DNA of 64,000 nucleotides from Rhizobium sp. BK650 (GTDB lineage: Bacteria > Pseudomonadota > Alphaproteobacteria > Rhizobiales > Rhizobiaceae). The DNA lies in assembly GCF_014195325.1 (NCBI RefSeq), contig NZ_JACIBK010000008.1, positions 124,001 to 188,000 on the forward strand, read 5' to 3'. Below the pieces are notes generated by a model. It saw only the letters and a list, made by a program, of their open reading frames with translations. It made no database searches and was not told where the DNA came from. The position numbers and the translations under genes were made by a program. Below are positions 32,927-41,901 of this stretch, in pieces. Every line of letters starts with the position of its first letter. The first letter of the stretch is position 1.

Positions 32927-34768
32927 ATGGCAACGTCTTCACCCGCTCAGAATGGGAAGGCCTACAACTATGTCGACCATTCCTATGACGTAATCGTCGT
33001 CGGCGCCGGTGGCGCCGGCCTGCGCGCCACGCTCGGCATGGCCGAACAGGGCTTCCGCACGGCCTGCATCACCAAGGTATTTCCCACCCGTTCGCACACA
33101 GTTGCGGCCCAGGGCGGCATCGCCGCCTCGCTGCAGAACATGACGCCGGACAGCTGGCAGTGGCATCTCTACGACACTGTCAAGGGATCCGACTGGCTCG
33201 GCGATGTCGACGCCATGCAGTATCTCACCATGGAAGCGCCGAAGGCGGTCTATGAGCTGGAGCATTACGGCGTGCCCTTCTCGCGCAACGAGGAAGGCAA
33301 GATCTACCAGCGTCCGTTCGGTGGGCATATGCAGAACTTCGGCGAAGGCCCGCCCGTGCAGCGCACCTGCGCTGTCGCCGACCGTACCGGTCACGCCATT
33401 CTGCACACGCTTTATGGCCAGTCGCTGCGCAACAACGCTGAATTCTTCGTCGAGTACTTTGCGCTCGACCTGATCATGTCCGATGACGGCAGCCGCTGCA
33501 CCGGCGTCGTCGCCTGGTGCCTGGACGACGGCACGATCCATCGCTTCGCCGCCAAGATGGTGGTGCTGGCGACCGGCGGTTATGGACGCGCCTATTTCTC
33601 GGCAACGTCAGCCCATACCTGTACCGGTGATGGCGGTGGCATGGTGGCCCGTGCCGGCCTGCCACTGCAGGATATGGAGTTCGTGCAGTTCCACCCGACC
33701 GGCATCTATGGTTCCGGCTGTCTCATTACCGAAGGCGCGCGCGGCGAAGGCGGCTATCTCGTCAATTCCGAGGGCGAGCGCTTCATGGAACGTTATGCGC
33801 CGTCGGCCAAGGACCTCGCCTCGCGCGACGTCGTTTCGCGTTGCATGACGTTGGAAATCCGCGAAGGCCGCGGTGTGGGCAAAAACAAGGACCACATCTT
33901 CCTGCACCTCGACCATCTCGACCCGGCCGTGCTGCATGAGCGCCTGCCAGGCATTTCCGAGAGCGCCAAGATCTTTGCCGGCGTCGATGTGACCCGCGAA
34001 CCGATCCCGGTTCTGCCGACCGTCCACTACAATATGGGCGGCATTCCGACCAACTATTGGGGTGAGGTACTGAACGCCGACAGCTCCAATCCGGAACGCA
34101 TCATCCCTGGCCTGATGGCCGTCGGCGAAGCCGGCTGCGCCTCGGTTCACGGGGCAAACCGTCTCGGCTCCAATTCGCTCATCGACCTCGTGGTCTTCGG
34201 CCGTGCCGCGGCTATCCGCGCTGGTGAGATCATTGACCGCGATGCACCGGTGCCGGCATTGAACCTTGCCGCCTGCGACAAGATCATGGATCGTTTCGAC
34301 GGTCTGCGCCACGCTAGTGGCGGCACGCCGACGGCTGTGTTGCGCGAAAAGATGCAGCGCGCCATGCAGGAAGATGCGGCGGTATTCCGTACGCAGGAAT
34401 CGCTGGAATCCGGCTGCCGCCGTCTTTCGGAAATCTGGGGCGAACTCAAGGATATCAAGGTCACCGACCGTTCGATGATCTGGAATTCCGACCTCGTCGA
34501 AACGCTTGAGCTGCAGAACCTGATGGCCAATGCCATCACGACGATCTACGGCGCAGAAGCCCGCAAGGAAAGCCGCGGTTCGCACGCCCGCGAAGACTAC
34601 ACGTCAGGTCCCTTCGCGGGCCGCGACGACGTCAACTGGCGCAAGCACACGCTAGCCTGGGTGAACGAGGCGGGCGACGTGAAGCTCGACTACCGGCCTG
34701 TCCACACCGACCTCATTGCAGACGGCATCGATCCCCACAAGATCGAGCCGAAGGCCCGCGTATACTGA
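32927..34768 (+). CDS. sdhA: succinate dehydrogenase flavoprotein subunit
   Basis: A 613-residue catalytic subunit oxidising succinate to fumarate. The FAD dinucleotide motif GAGGAGLRA is near residue 26, the histidine that binds FAD covalently is in TRSHTVAAQGG, and the active-site segments HPTGIYGSGCL and ARGEGG are present. The length is standard. It faces the cytoplasm, bound to SdhB. Confidence 0.98.
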   Translation: MATSSPAQNGKAYNYVDHSYDVIVVGAGGAGLRATLGMAEQGFRTACITKVFPTRSHTVAAQGGIAASLQNMTPDSWQWHLYDTVKGSDWLGDVDAMQYLTMEAPKAVYELEHYGVPFSRNEEGKIYQRPFGGHMQNFGEGPPVQRTCAVADRTGHAILHTLYGQSLRNNAEFFVEYFALDLIMSDDGSRCTGVVAWCLDDGTIHRFAAKMVVLATGGYGRAYFSATSAHTCTGDGGGMVARAGLPLQDMEFVQFHPTGIYGSGCLITEGARGEGGYLVNSEGERFMERYAPSAKDLASRDVVSRCMTLEIREGRGVGKNKDHIFLHLDHLDPAVLHERLPGISESAKIFAGVDVTREPIPVLPTVHYNMGGIPTNYWGEVLNADSSNPERIIPGLMAVGEAGCASVHGANRLGSNSLIDLVVFGRAAAIRAGEIIDRDAPVPALNLAACDKIMDRFDGLRHASGGTPTAVLREKMQRAMQEDAAVFRTQESLESGCRRLSEIWGELKDIKVTDRSMIWNSDLVETLELQNLMANAITTIYGAEARKESRGSHAREDYTSGPFAGRDDVNWRKHTLAWVNEAGDVKLDYRPVHTDLIADGIDPHKIEPKARVY

Positions 34769-34783
34769 TTAGAGGAACCTGAC

Positions 34784-35563
34784 ATGGTTGAACTCGCTCT
34801 TCCCAAGAATTCCCAGATGCGCGAAGGCAAGGTGTGGCCGAAGCCAGCGGGTGCCAAGAACACCCGCGAGTTCCGCGTCTATCGCTGGAGCCCGGACGAC
34901 GGCCAGAACCCGTCGATCGACACCTTCTACGTGGATATCGACGATTGCGGACCAATGGTCCTCGATGCGCTTCTGTACATCAAAAACAAGATCGATCCGA
35001 CGCTGACGCTGCGCCGCTCCTGTCGTGAAGGCATCTGCGGTTCGTGCGCGATGAATATTGACGGCACGAACACGCTCGCCTGCACCAAGGGCATGGACGA
35101 CATCAAGGGCGCGGTGAAGATTTACCCGCTGCCGCATATGCCTGTCGTCAAGGATCTGGTTCCGGATCTCAGCAACTTTTATGCCCAGCATCGTTCCATC
35201 GAGCCCTGGCTGAAGACAGTCTCGCCGACGCCCGCCAAGGAATGGAAGCAGAGCCATGAGGATCGTCAGAAGCTCGACGGTCTCTATGAGTGCATCCTGT
35301 GCGCCTGCTGCTCGACCTCCTGTCCTAGCTACTGGTGGAATGGCGACCGCTATCTCGGTCCGGCCGTCCTGCTGCAGGCCTATCGCTGGCTGATCGACTC
35401 CAGAGACGAAGCAACCGGCGAACGCCTCGACAATCTCGAGGATCCGTTCCGCCTCTATCGTTGCCACACGATCATGAACTGTGCGCAGACCTGCCCGAAG
35501 GGTCTGAACCCGGCCAAGGCCATTGCCGAAATCAAAAAGATGATGGTCGAGCGTCGCGTGTGA
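34784..35563 (+). CDS. sdhB: succinate dehydrogenase iron-sulfur subunit
   Basis: A 259-residue electron-transfer subunit. The 2Fe-2S cysteines are in CREGICGSC followed by a fourth Cys in TLAC; the 4Fe-4S set is CILCACCSTSC; the 3Fe-4S set is in CHTIMNCAQTC. All are intact. Its TGA overlaps a GTG that begins the remains of a nucleotidyltransferase gene, so that gene was once translationally coupled to the operon. Confidence 0.98.
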   Translation: MVELALPKNSQMREGKVWPKPAGAKNTREFRVYRWSPDDGQNPSIDTFYVDIDDCGPMVLDALLYIKNKIDPTLTLRRSCREGICGSCAMNIDGTNTLACTKGMDDIKGAVKIYPLPHMPVVKDLVPDLSNFYAQHRSIEPWLKTVSPTPAKEWKQSHEDRQKLDGLYECILCACCSTSCPSYWWNGDRYLGPAVLLQAYRWLIDSRDEATGERLDNLEDPFRLYRCHTIMNCAQTCPKGLNPAKAIAEIKKMMVERRV

Positions 35564-36093
35564 GCGTCAATACGACCATCCGAATTGAAGGCTTTGATCC
35601 TGAGGCGGTGGCCAAAATTCGTTTGCGGCTCGCCTCGGTCAGACGGCAAGGCATCCGCCTCAGTTTCGCGATCGAAAGCGGAAGCCGTGCCTGGGGCTTT
35701 CCTCGCCCGACAGCGACTATGATTGCCGCTTCGTCTATGTCCGCCCGGTCATCCACCATATCGGGCTGGTCTTGCATCGGGATGTGATCGAGTTCCGATC
35801 GTCGATGATATTGACACTGAAGGTTGGGACTTGCGCAAGGCGCCGCGGCTTGGCGGTGGCGAGCATCGATCACGAATTGCGCGAGGCAATCCATGATCTA
35901 GTGATGCTCAAGGCCAGGCTCGCGAGATGGGCGAGGGAATGCCGCCGGGCGTATCCGCTCTTTTCAGGCCGCATCAATTAAACGCTATGTAGACCTTGCC
36001 GAGCGTATCAAACCTGATCAGGAAGCGGAGAGTCTGGCACATCACCGTGCTGACATATTTTATCAGCAAGAAGTCCAGCGAAAGACTGGTTGA
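35560..36093 (+). pseudogene. decayed nucleotidyltransferase gene (PF10127-like)
   Basis: The remnant starts at a GTG overlapping the sdhB stop and reads FAIESGSRAWGFP. Then the next base shift is needed, after about 35702, to continue as SPDSDYDCRFVYVRP, the catalytic GS-x-DSD-type signature of these predicted nucleotidyltransferases. Another single-base shift near 35797 restores VDDIDTEGWDLRKA. The middle of the protein is then missing, and the sequence joins a C-terminal piece, HELREAIHDLVMLKA, that runs with a further shift to a stop at 36091. An intact gene would be about 800 bases; 534 remain. The reading is by eye against recalled family sequence. Confidence 0.75.
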
Positions 36094-36229
36094 ATTGTGC
36101 CGGTATCGTCATAGGTGTCACGAAGGCGTTTTGGGATTGTGCTGACTTGATTAACCAAATTGAAATACGGTAATCGAACCTTTAATTGAAATATCTCTGC
36201 GGTTGAGGCGGACATTCGGGAGCTTGATG

Positions 36230-36736
36230 ATGCAGTTGCGATATGTGGTGACGGGTCTAACGGCCGCTCTGGCCTTGGCGGGATGCCAACGCACCTCATA
36301 TGATTACAGCAGTAACAGTGCACCTCCGCCGCTGACGGCGCAGCCCGTCCCTTCCGTACAAGGCGGTCAGCTACCTCCGCCCGCCGGACAGTTTCCTGCC
36401 GCGCCAACCTCGACCGCCCCAACGGGCGGCGTTCAGCAGGGAGGTGCCGCGCCGACAGCCGCCATGGACGTTACCAAGGAATCGATGGTCGGGAGCTGGC
36501 GTGTCAACGGCACCTGCGACATGTTCCTGACGCTTACCAATCTCGGCAGCGGCTCGCGTGGCGGTACGCGCGGTTGCGTCGGCGAGCTGACGGCCATGGG
36601 TTCCTGGGAAGTTTCCGGCAAGCAGGTCCTGCTCAAGGATCGCAGCGGCAATCAGATCGGCTCAGTCTACAAGGTTGCAGACAACAGCTTCAACGGTCAG
36701 ACTTCGACCGGCCAGCCGATCAACCTCAGCCGGTAA
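36230..36736 (+). CDS. Omp19-like lipoprotein, AprI/Inh-type protease inhibitor domain
   Basis: A 168-residue outer-membrane lipoprotein. The signal sequence ends in a lipobox, LALAGC, with Cys near residue 19. A Pro/Gln-rich spacer of about 60 residues follows, and then a beta-barrel domain of the Inh protease-inhibitor family: VGSWRVNGTCDMFL, a paired cysteine in RGCVGEL, and the SFNGQTSTGQPINLSR ending. The layout and ending closely match Brucella Omp19, which inhibits host proteases. GGGAG precedes the second of two tandem ATG codons by seven bases, so that one was chosen; the first, at 36227, is also possible. Confidence 0.85.
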   Translation: MQLRYVVTGLTAALALAGCQRTSYDYSSNSAPPPLTAQPVPSVQGGQLPPPAGQFPAAPTSTAPTGGVQQGGAAPTAAMDVTKESMVGSWRVNGTCDMFLTLTNLGSGSRGGTRGCVGELTAMGSWEVSGKQVLLKDRSGNQIGSVYKVADNSFNGQTSTGQPINLSR

Positions 36737-36785
36737 GACAATCCGGCGAGTTCCGCCGGTTATAAGCATAGGCGGACGAGCCCTC

Positions 36786-37949
36786 ATGCAGCCAATGCCA
36801 GACTATTCGCTCAGCGTCACCGAGCAGCTCAAATCGCTGACCGCTTCGGGGACGCTGCAGATCGATTCCGCCCAGATGGATGTTGCCAAGTGTCTCGACC
36901 GGGTGCTTGCCGCTCTCAAACAGAAGCAGCCGGCGGCCAAGAGCAGTGCACTCGGCTGGCTGTTCGCCTCCAAGAAGAAGACCGAGGCTGGCATCAAGGG
37001 TCTCTATATCCATGGCAGCGTCGGGCGCGGCAAGACGATGCTGATGGACATGTTCTTCCACATGGCGCCCTGCCGGAAAAAGCGGCGCGCGCATTTCCAT
37101 GAGTTCATGGCCGATGTGCACAATCGTATCGCCGCCCATCGGCAGAAGCTGAAGAGCGGCGAGACGAAGCAAGCCGATCCGATGCCGCCGGTTGCCGCTG
37201 CCCTTTTCGAGGAAGCAGAACTGCTCTGCTTCGATGAATTTACGGTCACCGACATCGCCGATGCGATGATCCTGTCTCGGCTGTTTTCCGAGCTTTTCGA
37301 ACGCGGTTGCGTGCTGGTGGCGACCTCGAATGTCGAGCCCGACAACCTCTACAAAGATGGCCTCAATCGCGGGCTTTTCCTGCCTTTCGTCGCTCTCCTC
37401 AAGAAGCATGTCGAAATAGTCACGCTCGATTCGCCGACGGACTACCGGATGGAGAAGCTGAACAGCCAGCCGATCTATCTCATACCGATTGACGAGCGCA
37501 CCGACATGGCGATGGAGGCCTCGTGGACGCAGGCGCTACATGGCCGGAAGGCCCAGCCGTTGGAAATCCCGATGAAGGGCCGAACGATCCATGTGCCGCT
37601 CGCTGCCGATCGCATGGCCCGCTTTTCCTTCGCCGATCTCTGCGACCGGCCGCTGGGTGCTGCCGATTTTCTCGCCATTGCCGAACGCTTCGAGACGGTC
37701 TTCCTGGATCACGTTCCGCTGCTCGGGCCTGAAAAGCGAAACCAGATCAAACGCTTCATCATTCTGATCGATACGCTCTACGATCATGGCGTCCGCCTTT
37801 ACATTTCGGCCGCCGCTATGCCGGAGGATCTGCTTGTCGAAAGGCGGGGCACGGAAGGCTTCGAATTCGACCGTACGGCATCTCGGCTTTTCGAGATGAG
37901 AAGTGCGGAATATCTTAATGCGCATCACGAGCGGCGGGCCGCAGAGTAA
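36786..37949 (+). CDS. zapE: cell division ATPase ZapE (AFG1 family)
   Basis: A 387-residue AAA-like ATPase. Walker A is GSVGRGKT (near residues 79-86), Walker B is LLCFDEF followed by TVTDIADAMIL, and the sensor segment is VLVATSNVEPDNLYKDGLNR. ZapE binds FtsZ and destabilises the Z ring under stress; mitochondrial AFG1/LACE1 is related. The start was placed at the ATG at 36786; nine bases later is a second ATG. It lies between the lipoprotein gene and mdh, the usual rhizobial position. Confidence 0.93.
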   Translation: MQPMPDYSLSVTEQLKSLTASGTLQIDSAQMDVAKCLDRVLAALKQKQPAAKSSALGWLFASKKKTEAGIKGLYIHGSVGRGKTMLMDMFFHMAPCRKKRRAHFHEFMADVHNRIAAHRQKLKSGETKQADPMPPVAAALFEEAELLCFDEFTVTDIADAMILSRLFSELFERGCVLVATSNVEPDNLYKDGLNRGLFLPFVALLKKHVEIVTLDSPTDYRMEKLNSQPIYLIPIDERTDMAMEASWTQALHGRKAQPLEIPMKGRTIHVPLAADRMARFSFADLCDRPLGAADFLAIAERFETVFLDHVPLLGPEKRNQIKRFIILIDTLYDHGVRLYISAAAMPEDLLVERRGTEGFEFDRTASRLFEMRSAEYLNAHHERRAAE

Positions 37950-37967
37950 CGGTTTAGTGACAATTGA

Positions 37968-37985
37968 TCTTACGTTTACGTAAGA
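37968..37985. promoter_or_regulatory. perfect palindrome upstream of mdh, candidate operator
   Basis: TCTTACGT and ACGTAAGA form a perfect eight-base inverted repeat with a two-base centre, 138 bases before mdh and 64 bases before the candidate mdh -35 element. The shape suits a dimeric regulator; a MerR-type regulator such as LiuR comes to mind from the sequence pattern, but this is a guess. Confidence 0.4.
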
Positions 37986-38031
37986 ATTTTGATATCTAAA
38001 CGATTGAAATTGCTACATCAAAAATAATCGA

Positions 38032-38059
38032 TTGCCATTTTTCGGCTTTAGGTCTATGC
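38032..38059 (+). promoter_or_regulatory. candidate mdh operon promoter
   Basis: TTGCCA at 38032-38037 and CTATGC at 38054-38059 are 16 bases apart and resemble the rhizobial TTGAC / CTATAT pattern. The deduced leader would be about 55 bases. Both hexamers are imperfect. Confidence 0.4.
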
Positions 38060-38122
38060 GATTTCGGCATTGGGCGACGCCCTCGCTCGCCCGCCGGATT
38101 TTGATCGCAAAGGAAAAGCGAA

Positions 38123-39085
38123 ATGGCGCGTAACAAGATCGCACTCATCGGTTCTGGCATGATTGGTGGCACGCTGGCGCATCTCGCCGGCCTGAAGGAG
38201 CTGGGCGACATCGTCCTCTTTGACATTGCTGACGGCATTCCCCAGGGCAAGGGTCTCGACATCGCACAGTCCTCCCCGGTCGAAGGCTTCGATGCTAACC
38301 TGACCGGTGCCAGCGACTATTCCGCGATCGAAGGTGCAGATGTCTGCATCGTCACTGCCGGCGTTCCGCGCAAGCCGGGCATGAGCCGCGACGACCTCCT
38401 TGGCATCAACCTCAAGGTCATGGAGCAGGTTGGCGCCGGCATCAAGAAATATGCCCCGAACGCTTTCGTCATCTGCATCACCAACCCTCTCGACGCTATG
38501 GTCTGGGCGCTGCAGAAGTTCTCCGGCCTTCCGGCCAACAAGGTCGTCGGTATGGCCGGCGTTCTCGACTCCTCGCGCTTCCGTCTTTTCCTGGCCAAGG
38601 AATTCAACGTTTCCGTTCAGGACGTCACTGCTTTCGTCCTCGGTGGCCACGGTGACACGATGGTGCCGCTCGCCCGTTACTCGACGGTCGCCGGTATTCC
38701 GCTGACCGACCTCGTCACCATGGGTTGGGTCACCAAGGAACGTCTCGAAGAGATCATCCAGCGCACCCGTGACGGCGGCGCCGAAATCGTCGGCCTGCTG
38801 AAGACCGGTTCTGCCTATTACGCTCCGGCCGCTTCGGCGATCGAGATGGCCGAATCCTACCTCAAGGACAAGAAGCGCGTTCTGCCCTGCGCTGCCCATC
38901 TCTCGGGCCAGTACGGCGTCAAGGACATGTATGTGGGCGTTCCCACCGTCATCGGTGCTGGCGGCGTCGAGCGCATCATTGAGATCGATCTCAACAAGAC
39001 CGAGAAGGAAGCCTTCGACAAGTCCGTCGGCGCCGTTGCCGGTCTCTGCGAAGCCTGCATCAACATCGCGCCTGCCCTGAAGTAA
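38123..39085 (+). CDS. mdh: malate dehydrogenase
   Basis: A 320-residue, NAD-dependent enzyme of the lactate-dehydrogenase-like group used by alphaproteobacteria, making oxaloacetate. The nucleotide motif GSGMIGGTLA is at residues 9-18, substrate arginines lie in GVPRKPGMSRDDL, and the catalytic His is in GGHGDTMVP near residue 176. It is the first gene of the mdh-sucCD-sucAB-lpdA cluster; GGAAAAG precedes the ATG. Confidence 0.98.
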   Translation: MARNKIALIGSGMIGGTLAHLAGLKELGDIVLFDIADGIPQGKGLDIAQSSPVEGFDANLTGASDYSAIEGADVCIVTAGVPRKPGMSRDDLLGINLKVMEQVGAGIKKYAPNAFVICITNPLDAMVWALQKFSGLPANKVVGMAGVLDSSRFRLFLAKEFNVSVQDVTAFVLGGHGDTMVPLARYSTVAGIPLTDLVTMGWVTKERLEEIIQRTRDGGAEIVGLLKTGSAYYAPAASAIEMAESYLKDKKRVLPCAAHLSGQYGVKDMYVGVPTVIGAGGVERIIEIDLNKTEKEAFDKSVGAVAGLCEACINIAPALK

Positions 39086-39121
39086 TCGGCGCGCTGACCC
39101 AATCGAAATAGGGATAAACCC

Positions 39122-40315
<1,194 letters not shown>

Positions 40316-40323
40316 GAACGGTC

Positions 40324-40815
40324 ATGGCCTTCCAGTCCACGCCTACTGCTGCTCATCTCCGCCTGGACGCCTTTGCCGGCGTCTGGGAAGGGGAAGAGCA
40401 TGTCGCGGCTTCGGCCTGGACGAAGGAAGGCAAGGCCAGCGCTTCGCTGTCCGGCGAGGCGCTGTTCGGCGGGTTCTTCGTCGAACAGTCCTACCGGCAG
40501 ATGCGCGACGGCGAAGTTTCCTTCGAAGCCCGCAATGTTTTCGGCTTCGATCGTTCGGACCAGAGCTACAAGCTCTACCAGTTCGACAGCGTCGGTTTTG
40601 CTCCGCCCTCGCCGGCTTCCGGTGAGTGGAACGGCAACGAGCTTGTGCTGATGAAGACTTCGCCGCGCGGCAGACAGCGCACCATATTCACATTTGAAAA
40701 TGAAGACTGCTACCGGATGGGCGTCAGCTTTTCGCCTGCAGGCAGCGATACTTGGCAGGAGGTCGTCAGCGGCATCTATCGTCGCGCGTCCCTCACGTCT
40801 TCCAACCTCTCCTAA
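40324..40815 (+). CDS. DUF1579 family protein
   Basis: A 163-residue protein without signal peptide or membrane segment. It reads as a lipocalin-like beta-barrel of the DUF1579 type: LDAFAGVWEGEEHV near the start, GGFFVEQSYRQMRDG in the middle, and a strand-rich end with TDWQ-like and GIYRR segments. The family function is unknown. It is inserted between sucC (8-base gap) and sucD (13-base gap) and must be cotranscribed with them. Codon use is like its neighbours, giving no sign of recent transfer. The frame upstream of the ATG overlaps sucC. Confidence 0.78.
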   Translation: MAFQSTPTAAHLRLDAFAGVWEGEEHVAASAWTKEGKASASLSGEALFGGFFVEQSYRQMRDGEVSFEARNVFGFDRSDQSYKLYQFDSVGFAPPSPASGEWNGNELVLMKTSPRGRQRTIFTFENEDCYRMGVSFSPAGSDTWQEVVSGIYRRASLTSSNLS

Positions 40816-40828
40816 ACAAAGGCCTCGC

Positions 40829-41731
40829 ATGTCCATTCTCGTCAACAAAGACACCAAGGTTCTGGTTCAGGGCCTAACCGGCAAGACCGGCACGTTCCAC
40901 ACCGAACAGGCGCTTGCTTACTACGGCACGCAGATGGTCGGCGGTATCCATCCGAAGAAGGGCGGTGAAACCTGGACCGGCTCGAAGGGCGAAAGCCTGC
41001 CGATCTTCGCCACCGTTGCCGAGGGCAAGGAAAAGACCGGCGCCGACGCGACTGTGATCTACGTTCCGCCGGCAGGTGCAGCCGATGCGATCATCGAAGC
41101 GATCGATGCCGAGATCCCGTTCATCACTTGCATCACCGAGGGCATCCCGGTCATGGACATGGTTCGCGTCAAGGCTCGCCTCGACCGCTCGAAGTCGCGT
41201 CTTCTCGGCCCGAACTGCCCCGGCATCCTGACGCCGGAAGAATGCAAGATCGGCATCATGCCGGGCTCGATCTTCCGCAAGGGTTCCGTCGGCATCGTTT
41301 CCCGCTCCGGCACGCTGACTTATGAGGCCGTCTTCCAGACCTCCAATGAAGGTCTCGGCCAGACGACGGCTGTCGGCATCGGCGGCGACCCGGTCAAGGG
41401 TACGGAGTTCATCGACGTGCTGGAAATGTTCCTCGCAGACGAAGCCACGACCTCGATCATCATGATCGGCGAAATCGGCGGCTCGGCTGAAGAAGATGCA
41501 GCCCAGTTCCTCAAGGACGAAGCCAAGAAGGGCCGCAAGAAGCCGATGGCGGGCTTCATCGCCGGCCGTACGGCGCCGAAAGGCCGCACCATGGGCCATG
41601 CCGGTGCTGTGGTTTCCGGGGGCAAGGGCGACGCGGAATCGAAGATCGCCGCAATGGAATCGGCCGGCATCAAGGTGTCGCCGTCTCCGGCTCGCCTCGG
41701 CAAGACGCTGGTTGAAGTCCTCAAGGGCTAA
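40829..41731 (+). CDS. sucD: succinate-CoA ligase (ADP-forming) alpha subunit
   Basis: A 300-residue subunit with the CoA-binding Rossmann domain (VQGLTGKTGTFH near residue 12), the GGIHPKKGG segment, and the phosphorylated active-site histidine in GHAGAVVSG near residue 250. The length is normal. The ATG at 40829 follows a weak AAAGG site; the longer frame overlaps the DUF1579 gene. Downstream is a 170-base structured gap before sucA. Confidence 0.98.
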   Translation: MSILVNKDTKVLVQGLTGKTGTFHTEQALAYYGTQMVGGIHPKKGGETWTGSKGESLPIFATVAEGKEKTGADATVIYVPPAGAADAIIEAIDAEIPFITCITEGIPVMDMVRVKARLDRSKSRLLGPNCPGILTPEECKIGIMPGSIFRKGSVGIVSRSGTLTYEAVFQTSNEGLGQTTAVGIGGDPVKGTEFIDVLEMFLADEATTSIIMIGEIGGSAEEDAAQFLKDEAKKGRKKPMAGFIAGRTAPKGRTMGHAGAVVSGGKGDAESKIAAMESAGIKVSPSPARLGKTLVEVLKG

Positions 41732-41746
41732 GCCAACTTATATATC

Positions 41747-41893
41747 CCGGGCAGAGGAACGGCATCCTGGCCTCCGCCCGGTTCTCCACTTACTCAATGC
41801 GGATGCGCCGCGGACAGGCGGCGATCGGAATGCGGCAGCCGGCGATGAAGCCGGCAAATTCATCTAAGTCAGGAGGCGGACGGAAGCGTCCGC
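41747..41893 (+). promoter_or_regulatory. structured leader with four hairpins upstream of sucA
   Basis: Four stems follow each other: CCGGGC/GCCCGG (41747-41752 with 41776-41781, extended by GAGG/CCTC after one mismatch); CGCCGC/GCGGCG (41806-41811 with 41818-41823); GCCGGC/GCCGGC (41838-41843 with 41850-41855); and GCGGACG/CGTCCGC (41876-41882 with 41887-41893). The last three each span 18 bases. The last overlaps the Shine-Dalgarno sequence AGGAGG (41871-41876) and lies between it and the sucA ATG. No T tract follows any stem. The gap is long for this otherwise compact cluster. A cis-acting RNA element is inferred, not shown. Confidence 0.5.
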
Positions 41894-41901
41894 GTATCAC
41901 C

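Noticed and set aside
35772..35981. A separate 69-residue gene after sdhB
   Set aside because: Its C-terminal half is a piece of the decayed nucleotidyltransferase read after a frameshift; the start has no ribosome site.
41797..41901. N-terminal extension of sucA by 35 codons
   Set aside because: The extra residues are Arg/Gly-rich and come from the hairpin leader; family similarity starts at the ATG at 41902, and no ribosome site precedes the earlier codon.
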